Origin: JBFFSQ01 sp041572275
GTDB taxonomy: Bacteria; Pseudomonadota; Gammaproteobacteria; SZUA-229
Assembly (NCBI GenBank): GCA_041572275.1
Contig: JBFFSQ010000126.1
Location: 1-8,533 of the forward strand
Direction of reading: 5' to 3'
Length of the DNA: 8,533 bases
The first letter of the stretch is position 1; each line of letters opens with the position of its first letter. Made by a program: the position numbers and the translations under genes. This document shows positions 1 to 5,396 of the stretch, piece after piece. A model generated the notes under the pieces. That model did not search any database and was not told the origin of the DNA. It worked only from the letters and a program-made list of their open reading frames with translations.

Positions 1-612
1 CCGGATACCAGCCGAACATCAGCACTTGAAGTGGCTTATCATCTGGGTGTTAAATATCGAGAAGGCTTTATTAAAAATCGCTATATTGGTCGTACCTTTA
101 TAATGCCCGGCCAGACACAACGAAAGAAATCAGTGCGTCAGAAACTGAATGCCATCGATCTGGAGTTCAGGGGAAAAAATGTCATGCTGGTCGATGACTC
201 GATTGTTCGCGGCACAACATCTCAGCAGATTATCCAGATGGCCCGTGATGCGGGTGCAAATAAAGTGTATATGGCATCTGCAGCGCCTGCTGTTCGTTAT
301 CCAAATGTCTATGGCATTGATATGCCTTCACCGAAAGAGTTTGTAGCGGATAATAAGACGGATGAAGAAGTTGCCCAGGTCATTGGCGCAGACTGGCTTA
401 TTTATCAGGACCTCGAGGATTTGATAGAAGCTGTACACAAGGGCAATATCAGCATTAATAGTTACGATTGTTCCTGTTTTGATGGTGAATATGTAACCAA
501 TGATGTTGATGCCGATTATCTGGAGCGCCTTGAAGAAAAACGTTCGGATTCAGCAAAGGACCAAACGAATTCGAAATTGCTGCCAGGTATAGATCTATAT
601 AGCAATCAGTAA
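1..612 (+). CDS. purF: Amidophosphoribosyltransferase (PurF), C-terminal part; 5' end outside the window
   Basis: PurF catalyses the first committed step of de novo purine synthesis in the cytoplasm, converting PRPP and glutamine to 5-phosphoribosylamine. The frame is open from base 1 (first residues PDTSRTSALEVAYHLG), so the gene starts upstream and only the last 203 residues, from the phosphoribosyltransferase domain, are here. The PRPP-binding loop VMLVDDSIVRGTTS lies at window residues 61-74, and the stretches YREGFIKNRYIGRTFI and YPNVYGIDMPSP are typical of PurF. The N-terminal glutaminase domain (Cys2 nucleophile) is not visible. The C-terminus (NSYDCSCFDGEYVT, then an Asp/Glu-rich tail) is closer to the Pseudomonas form, as I recall it, than to the E. 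coli form. The next gene begins 9 nt after the stop with no terminator between, so read-through into it is likely. The GTG at 31 is an internal codon, not the start. Confidence 0.97.
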   Translation, partial: PDTSRTSALEVAYHLGVKYREGFIKNRYIGRTFIMPGQTQRKKSVRQKLNAIDLEFRGKNVMLVDDSIVRGTTSQQIIQMARDAGANKVYMASAAPAVRYPNVYGIDMPSPKEFVADNKTDEEVAQVIGADWLIYQDLEDLIEAVHKGNISINSYDCSCFDGEYVTNDVDADYLERLEEKRSDSAKDQTNSKLLPGIDLYSNQ

Positions 613-621
613 AGTCCCATT

Positions 622-1464
622 ATGCGACCCAGAAATCATTGTCTACAGACATTCATCAGTGTGTGTTTTGCATGGGCTCTTTCATTGGCTGTGGCTGATG
701 CAAAAGATATTCTTGAGGATGAGTCTCGTTTTAAACAGGCGGTACAACTAACCGAACAGGGGCAATGGTCACAAGCGGCGGATATATTCCAGGCTATAGC
801 TCAAGATCATCCGACCTGGCCGGAACCCAAAAATAATCTCGCTATCGCCTTAATAAAGATGGGGCAGATTGAACAGGCCCGTCAGGCACTGGAAGATGCG
901 GTGATCAGTTTACCCAGTTTCAAAGTGGCACAGGAAAATCGTAAACGCCTGTATGATCATCTGGCGGCGGTTGCGTATGAAAAGGCTGTGGGCAAAACCG
1001 AACAACTGGAATTGCCAGAGTTTGATTTACTTGCGGATATCAATGTCATTGATACAGAGGCTGCAGTTCAGCCCGAACCGCTGGTGACTGAGACGGAAAG
1101 CACTGGGGAGCTGTCGGTGCAGTTGACCCGTTTTGTCCATGACTGGTCACAAGCCTGGTCGCGGGCTGATGTTGAACAGTATCTGTCTTTCTATTCCACG
1201 GCCTTTACTCCCTCTGATCTGCAAATCGACTATAATCATTGGCGTCAACAGCGAAGTGTGCGTTTACGGTTATCACAGGGTGTTCTTATCAGTCTGGATA
1301 ATATCAGGATCTATTTCGATACCGATCAATCACGGGCACTGGCTGAATTTTCCCAGCAATATCAGTCGGCCACATACAATGACACGGTCATCAAACAACT
1401 GGTTCTGGGTCTTGAAGGTGAGCGTTGGCAGATTTTGGCCGAGCGCGTAATACAACAACTTTAA
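622..1464 (+). CDS. Secreted TPR protein with C-terminal NTF2-like (Csd6-type) domain
   Basis: A 280-residue protein of unknown specific function. Residues 1-26 form a signal peptide (basic start, hydrophobic FISVCFAWALSLAVA, probable cleavage near AVA-DA or ADA-KD), so it should be periplasmic. Residues about 35-105 form two TPR-like helix pairs (AVQLTEQGQWSQAADIFQAI; NNLAIALIKMGQIEQARQAL). An acidic, proline-containing linker spans about 125-165. Residues about 165-277 match the C-terminal domain of the next gene product: W-x-x-x-W...D-x-x-x-Y-L-S-x-Y-S...HW...F-x-Q-x-Y...W-x-I-x-x-E, an NTF2-like fold seen in H. pylori Csd6. No catalytic motif is visible. The ATG lies 9 nt after purF and lacks a clear Shine-Dalgarno; the stop is 2 nt before the next start. 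It probably acts with the downstream YkuD enzyme, for example as a binding or regulatory subunit; this is inference. Confidence 0.88.
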   Translation: MRPRNHCLQTFISVCFAWALSLAVADAKDILEDESRFKQAVQLTEQGQWSQAADIFQAIAQDHPTWPEPKNNLAIALIKMGQIEQARQALEDAVISLPSFKVAQENRKRLYDHLAAVAYEKAVGKTEQLELPEFDLLADINVIDTEAAVQPEPLVTETESTGELSVQLTRFVHDWSQAWSRADVEQYLSFYSTAFTPSDLQIDYNHWRQQRSVRLRLSQGVLISLDNIRIYFDTDQSRALAEFSQQYQSATYNDTVIKQLVLGLEGERWQILAERVIQQL

Positions 1465-1466
1465 TT

Positions 1467-2666
1467 ATGACTGGATATCGTTTAATTACATTATTCTGTG
1501 TACTCGGATTGCTCATCGGACAGGCAAGCCATGCTGATGTACACCCTGAACAACGTCTGGTACAGGCGCTGGATGCATTGCAGGCGGCCAATCTAGATCA
1601 GGCAGAAATGTTGTTAAAAGCTTTAATAGATGACGAGCCGGAATTTAAGCTTGCGCAGATGCTTTATGCCGATAGTTTAAAGGCTCGGGCAAATCCTCTG
1701 TATGTGGCCGGTAAGGGCCTGTCAGATACGGATGCACGGCAGCCACTACTTTCTGAAATTAAAACTCGCTGGCAGGCGCGCCAGGCCGTTGACCAAACCG
1801 ATAAAATTCCTGCTGTTATCGGTCGACTGGATGAGAATTATCTACATGCCATTGTCGTCGATCTGAGTCAATCACGTTTGTTTGTGTTTGCAAACGATAA
1901 CGGACGTCCACGACAGGTCGCTGATTATTATGTTTCCATGGGGCGAGGCGGGCCGAAAAAAGAAAAACAGGGTGATTTGCGAACACCTCTCGGAGTGTAT
2001 TTTGTCCAGTCCCATATTCCGCCACAGAAGTTAGCTGATAAGTATGGGTCTGGAGCTTACCCAATAAATTACCCGAATGCCTGGGATGATTATAGAGGTC
2101 GTACGGGTCACGGCATCTGGTTACATGGTACTCGCAGTGGTACTTATAATCGTCCACCGCTGGCCTCCGAAGGTTGTGTGGTCCTGCCCAATAATGACTT
2201 GCTGGAAGTTGGCAGCTACATCAGTTTGGGGCAAACCCCCGTGTTGATCGGATACGACCTGGAGTGGTTGAGTGTTGAGCAATGGCGGGCTAATCAGCAA
2301 CCGGTTAGTGCACTGTTTAAGCAATGGTTGAGTGATTGGCAAAGTCTGAATACGGATGCTTATTTAAGTCATTATTCAAAACATTTTTCCAATGGTAAAA
2401 AGGACTTTGAGCACTGGGTTTCGCACAAAAAGCGAGTGGCACAATACAAGACTTTCGTTGAAGTTGAAGCAACAGATGTAAGTTTGCTGAAACACCCCAA
2501 TGAGGATGTTCTGGTTGCTACCTTCCGTCAACGCTATCGCAGTGATAATTTCGTTAGCCAGTCATGGAAGCGACAATATTGGCACAAGGAAGAGGATGGT
2601 CAATGGCGCATTATCTTTGAAGGCGAAATTAGTCCACCATCGGGTTTGCGTTTAACGATGAAATAA
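1467..2666 (+). CDS. Periplasmic YkuD L,D-transpeptidase/L,D-carboxypeptidase with NTF2-like tail (Csd6-like architecture)
   Basis: A 399-residue peptidoglycan stem-peptide enzyme expected in the periplasm. The ATG at 1467 begins a clear signal peptide (residues 1-23, LITLFCVLGLLIGQASHA); the in-frame TTG at 1425 would bury it inside the upstream gene. Residues 25-75 form a TPR-like helical segment. The YkuD catalytic domain spans about 125-265, starting at AIVVDLSQSRLFVF and including GDLRTPLGVYFV. The catalytic pair is His220 (WLHGT) and Cys237 (SEGCVVLPN). The motif is SEGC-VV rather than the common SHGC-xR, as in YafK/DpaA-like and Csd6-like branches. Residues about 280-388 are an NTF2-like domain paralogous to the end of the preceding protein. 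Csd6 of H. pylori and Pgp2 of Campylobacter share this layout and act as L,D-carboxypeptidases, so carboxypeptidase activity or cleavage of a crosslinked lipoprotein is as plausible as crosslinking. There is no Shine-Dalgarno and a 2-nt gap, suggesting translational coupling. The 3' end overlaps the opposing gene by 38 nt. Confidence 0.9.
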   Translation: MTGYRLITLFCVLGLLIGQASHADVHPEQRLVQALDALQAANLDQAEMLLKALIDDEPEFKLAQMLYADSLKARANPLYVAGKGLSDTDARQPLLSEIKTRWQARQAVDQTDKIPAVIGRLDENYLHAIVVDLSQSRLFVFANDNGRPRQVADYYVSMGRGGPKKEKQGDLRTPLGVYFVQSHIPPQKLADKYGSGAYPINYPNAWDDYRGRTGHGIWLHGTRSGTYNRPPLASEGCVVLPNNDLLEVGSYISLGQTPVLIGYDLEWLSVEQWRANQQPVSALFKQWLSDWQSLNTDAYLSHYSKHFSNGKKDFEHWVSHKKRVAQYKTFVEVEATDVSLLKHPNEDVLVATFRQRYRSDNFVSQSWKRQYWHKEEDGQWRIIFEGEISPPSGLRLTMK

Positions 2667-3534
2667 GGCTGGACTCATCAACTGAGTTATCTTTTGGAAT
2701 GTTTCGCTTCAACCAGGCTACCAGATCCACCCAGATACGACTGACTTCCTGATTGCTGGGCATGATGCCTGCGTAGGGCAGTTCAACGGTAACTACCGGG
2801 ATATCCAGGTGTTTGCCTGCAAAGTTACCCAGTGAGCCTGGATAAGTGCCGAGCAGGTGTAAATGCAGAGGGCCAAGATGGGTCGGAGGCGAACGCGGTC
2901 CATCGAAATCAACAATGCCATAGGGTGCGTGGACCGAGATGATAGCATCGGGTTTGAATTCATTGATCAAGTCATGCATCCAGCGTGTTTCAGCTTCACT
3001 CAGCGCCTGCTGTCCCGGGTAACGTCGGGGGTCGCTCCAGGCTTTGTGTTTCCAGTATTCAAGCGCTGCATTTTTTTCATCACCATTAGGGAAATTTCGG
3101 TTCAGATCAACACCACTGGCATTCATGCGTTGTGAGTGTTTTTGTAATAAACCATCAGGATTAACCAGTGGCGCTATTTTCCAGTGAAACAGACCGCTAT
3201 GGTATTTATCCAGAATGCTCATCCATTTGAACATAATGGTGATTGATGAATATTCATCTCCGTGTAAGCCTCCCATCATTAGAATACGAGCCTGAGGTGT
3301 TCGATTGGACAGTGGAGGATATTCCTTTATCAGTAGGGGAATGCCTTTTTCTGAATGGGCCTGGCTAGAATTGAGGTTTCGAGACAGACATTCATCAAGA
3401 TTGACGCTAGCCAGTTTTCCCGCAATACGAACACAGGTTTCATGCACCCGATCCGGCATAGGTTGGGCGAGTAGCTGCAGCGGTGCTATTAGTAAGCAGC
3501 TAATCAGGCTGGGTCTGGAGAATAAATACTTCAT
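2629..3534 (-). CDS. Secreted M14-family zinc carboxypeptidase, probably murein-peptide specific (Csd4/MpaA-like)
   Basis: A 301-residue metallopeptidase. Residues 1-23 form a signal peptide (FSRPSLISCLLIAPLQLLAQ), so it acts outside the cytoplasm. M14 signatures are complete: zinc ligands His91 and Glu94 (GGLHGDE) and His202 (SVHAPYG), the substrate-binding stretch NASGVDLNRNFP at 138-149 with Asn145 and Arg146, NPDG at 125-128, and general base Glu251 (VTVELPYAG). Bacterial M14 enzymes of this size include MpaA (cytosolic gamma-D-Glu-mDAP amidase) and Csd4/Pgp1 (periplasmic D,L-carboxypeptidases that cut the same bond). The signal peptide and the neighbouring Csd6-like gene favour the Csd4-type role, but specificity is inferred. 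It is convergent with the YkuD-NTF2 gene, sharing 38 nt at the 3' ends, and divergent from the small YkuD gene across 69 nt. The Shine-Dalgarno before its ATG is weak (AAGTG). The C-terminal 20 residues are Ser/Asn-rich and probably disordered. Confidence 0.9.
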   Translation of the reverse strand: MKYLFSRPSLISCLLIAPLQLLAQPMPDRVHETCVRIAGKLASVNLDECLSRNLNSSQAHSEKGIPLLIKEYPPLSNRTPQARILMMGGLHGDEYSSITIMFKWMSILDKYHSGLFHWKIAPLVNPDGLLQKHSQRMNASGVDLNRNFPNGDEKNAALEYWKHKAWSDPRRYPGQQALSEAETRWMHDLINEFKPDAIISVHAPYGIVDFDGPRSPPTHLGPLHLHLLGTYPGSLGNFAGKHLDIPVVTVELPYAGIMPSNQEVSRIWVDLVAWLKRNIPKDNSVDESSLISSLNANPMVD

Positions 3535-3603
3535 ACACTTAACGTGGTCATTTGATTCGCATCAGCATATCATAATCACAGATTGTAGAATGGATGTAGA
3601 AAA
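3535..3603. promoter_or_regulatory. Divergent intergenic spacer, expected to hold promoters for both flanking genes
   Basis: These 69 nt separate the minus-strand M14 peptidase gene from the plus-strand small YkuD gene and are AT-rich. On the plus strand, CATAAT (3571-3576) and TAGAAT (3586-3591) are each 5/6 matches to a -10 box. On the minus strand, TATGAT (3574 down to 3569) is a 5/6 match. None has a convincing -35 box at proper spacing, so no single promoter can be assigned. Gene order requires promoter activity here, at least for the minus-strand gene. Confidence 0.4.
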
Positions 3604-4095
3604 ATGGCCAAACATGATGACGTCTTAGTGCGTGTCTCTGAGCAATGTCTCTATGTTTATAATCAGCAGGGTGAATTGATCAGGCAGTTTCCTGTATCAA
3701 CTTCGCGTTATGGTATAGGTAGTGAAAATGGTAGTTTTAAAACACCCGTCGGGCGTCATGTGATTCGGGAAAAGATAGGTGATTCTGCTCCAATAAATGA
3801 GGTGTTTATAGGGCGCCAGGCTAGAGGTGTTCTGGAAGACTTGATACAGCAACAGGCCGAGCTACCCGAAGATATTATTACTACGCGTATTATGTGGTTG
3901 GATGGTGAGGAACCGGGTTTGAACAAGGGCGGTCAGGTGGACAGCTACCAGCGATATATTTATATTCATGGTACTAATGAAGAAGACAAAATTGGAACAC
4001 CGGCTTCACATGGCTGTATTCGAATGCGTAATGAAGATGTCATTGAGCTGTTTAATATGTTGGAGATTGGGTCCACGGTATTGATCGAAGAATAG
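3604..4095 (+). CDS. Small YkuD-domain protein without signal peptide, candidate cytosolic L,D-carboxypeptidase
   Basis: A 163-residue protein that is essentially one YkuD domain. It opens directly with the first beta strands (VLVRVSEQCLYVYN), followed by FPVSTSRYGIGS and GSFKTPVGRHVI. The catalytic motif is canonical and intact: His122-Gly123 (IHGT) and S135-H-G-C138-I-R140. There is no signal peptide or membrane segment, and no upstream in-frame extension that would supply one. Most YkuD enzymes are exported, but a branch including ElsL of Acinetobacter and LdcV of Vibrio is reported to act in the cytosol, removing D-Ala from recycled tetrapeptides; that is the likeliest role. A role as an unexported or non-classically exported transpeptidase cannot be excluded. 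The start follows a weak GGATG about 8 nt upstream. metZ follows after 37 nt with no terminator, so the two probably share a transcript. Confidence 0.9.
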   Translation: MAKHDDVLVRVSEQCLYVYNQQGELIRQFPVSTSRYGIGSENGSFKTPVGRHVIREKIGDSAPINEVFIGRQARGVLEDLIQQQAELPEDIITTRIMWLDGEEPGLNKGGQVDSYQRYIYIHGTNEEDKIGTPASHGCIRMRNEDVIELFNMLEIGSTVLIEE

Positions 4096-4120
4096 TGGAT
4101 GTTCATTCAACAAGAGTTAA

Positions 4121-4125
4121 AAAGG
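4121..4125 (+). promoter_or_regulatory. Ribosome binding site of metZ
   Basis: AAAGG lies 7 nt before the ATG at 4133, an ideal spacing, and confirms that start. It is one of the clearest Shine-Dalgarno sites in the window; the genes of the preceding block have weak ones or none. Confidence 0.75.
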
Positions 4126-4132
4126 TAATTTA

Positions 4133-5326
4133 ATGTCGGGATTTGATGATTTAGAGTTTGAAACAGAGCTGGGGTTTGCTACTCAAGCTGTACGTGCTGG
4201 ACAGGTGCGGACATTAGAAGGTGAGCATAGCGAACCGATTTTTTTAACGTCCAGTTATGTTTTTAATTCGGCTGCGGAAGCGGCCGCACGATTCTCGGGC
4301 GAACAGACGGGTAATATTTATTCCCGTTTTACTAACCCGACGGTGAGGACCTTCGAAAAAAGACTGGCCGCATTAGAAGGGGCTGAGTCTTGCGTAGCAA
4401 CGGCATCCGGCATGTCGGCTATCCTGTCTACGTGTATAGGCTTGTTGCAGGCCGGTGACCATATCGTGTCATCACGAAGCATTTTTGGTACGACAACGGT
4501 TTTGTTCAACCAGTTTTTGGCCAAGCTGGGTATTGAAACCAGCTTTGTGGATCTGTCCGATCTTGCTAGCTGGAAAGCAGCGATTCGTCCTAATACCCGT
4601 TTGTTTTTTCTGGAAACACCATCTAATCCGCTCACAGAACTGGCGGATATCAGAGCCCTGGCTGATCTGGCCCATGAGCATGATTGTCTGCTGGCCGTAG
4701 ATAACTGTTTCTGTACACCCGCCCTGCAGCAACCCCTGAAACTGGGCGCTGACATTGTGATTCATTCAGCAACCAAATTTCTCGATGGTCAGGGTCGTTG
4801 TGTTGGTGGTGCAGTGCTGGGGCGTGAAGATACAGTTGGTACCGATGTGTATGGTTTTTTGCGTACGGCCGGGCCGACCATGAGTGCCTTCAATGCCTGG
4901 GTGTTCCTGAAAGGACTGGAAACCTTGCAGCTGCGGATGAAGGCGCACAGTGACAATGCCCTGCAATTAGCGCAATGGCTGGAGCAGCAGGATGCAGTGG
5001 ATCGTGTCTACTATCCCGGGCTGGCCAGCCATCCTCAGCATGAACTGGCAAAACAGCAACAATCGGGTTTTGGCGGATTGCTCTCGTTTGAGTTAAAGGG
5101 TGGCAAAGATGCGGGCTGGAAACTGGTGGATGCGACACGTATTGCTTCAATTACTGCCAATCTTGGTGATGCCAAAACCACCATTACTCATCCAGCGACT
5201 ACCACCCATGGTCGACTGACACCGGATCAGAAACAGGAAGCCGGTATTTCCGATGGGCTGATTCGAGTGGGAGTCGGCCTGGAAGATATCGAAGACCTGA
5301 AGCGGGACCTGGCTCGAGGTATGTAA
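4133..5326 (+). CDS. metZ: O-succinylhomoserine sulfhydrylase (MetZ), PLP-dependent
   Basis: A 397-residue cytoplasmic enzyme of the Cys/Met-metabolism PLP family (fold type I). MetZ makes homocysteine directly from O-succinylhomoserine and sulfide, bypassing cystathionine. Visible family features include YSRFTNPT (63-70, cofactor phosphate and substrate binding), the glycine turn ATASGMSAI (89-97), FLETPSNP (159-166), Asp190 in AVDNCFCTP (pairs with the PLP ring nitrogen), and the Schiff-base lysine Lys215 in HSATKFLDGQGR. The C-terminal part has SITANLGDAKTTITHPATTTH and ends with GLIRVGVGLEDIEDL, both typical. Length matches the family. MetZ is preferred over MetB or MetY because of overall similarity to Pseudomonas MetZ and the nearby purF gene; acyl-donor preference cannot be proved by eye. 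A good Shine-Dalgarno precedes the ATG. It likely forms an operon with the small YkuD gene 37 nt upstream. Confidence 0.93.
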   Translation: MSGFDDLEFETELGFATQAVRAGQVRTLEGEHSEPIFLTSSYVFNSAAEAAARFSGEQTGNIYSRFTNPTVRTFEKRLAALEGAESCVATASGMSAILSTCIGLLQAGDHIVSSRSIFGTTTVLFNQFLAKLGIETSFVDLSDLASWKAAIRPNTRLFFLETPSNPLTELADIRALADLAHEHDCLLAVDNCFCTPALQQPLKLGADIVIHSATKFLDGQGRCVGGAVLGREDTVGTDVYGFLRTAGPTMSAFNAWVFLKGLETLQLRMKAHSDNALQLAQWLEQQDAVDRVYYPGLASHPQHELAKQQQSGFGGLLSFELKGGKDAGWKLVDATRIASITANLGDAKTTITHPATTTHGRLTPDQKQEAGISDGLIRVGVGLEDIEDLKRDLARGM

Positions 5327-5355
5327 GCCCCCCTCGCGGTAATTTTTCCAATCTC

Positions 5356-5383
5356 TGATACACTTATTTGATAAGTGCTTATC
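5356..5383. repeat. Interleaved direct and inverted repeats in the spacer before the REC-PAS-GGDEF-EAL gene
   Basis: The 70-nt spacer between metZ and the next gene carries three CTTAT/ATAAG half-sites. CACTTAT (5361-5367) and ATAAGTG (5371-5377) form a perfect 7-bp inverted repeat with a 3-nt loop. GATAAG (5370-5375) and CTTATC (5378-5383) form a second perfect 6-bp inverted repeat with a 2-nt centre. The two share the middle half-site, so they exclude each other as hairpins. Seen another way, TGATA...CTTAT occurs twice (5356-5367 and 5369-5382). No T-run follows, so this is not a normal intrinsic terminator; an operator for the downstream gene is the simplest reading. Confidence 0.5.
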
Positions 5384-5396
5384 TGAGAGCGGGGAC

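Noticed and set aside
1425..1466. In-frame TTG extension of the YkuD-NTF2 gene
   Set aside because: It overlaps the end of the preceding gene and would place a charged stretch before an obvious signal peptide that begins at ATG 1467.
1816..2342. Open frames on the minus strand inside the YkuD-NTF2 gene
   Set aside because: They are antisense to a well-supported gene, show no domain or signal features, and have compositions typical of shadow frames.
2863..3628. Plus-strand open frames across the M14 peptidase gene
   Set aside because: They lie opposite a protein with complete M14 motifs and show no recognisable features of their own.
5315..5347. Possible terminator at the end of metZ: CGAGG (5315-5319) with CCTCG (5332-5336), then TTTTT at 5343-5347
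   Set aside because: The stem is only 5 bp with a 12-nt loop, it begins inside the coding sequence, and the T-run is 6 nt away. It is too weak to call.
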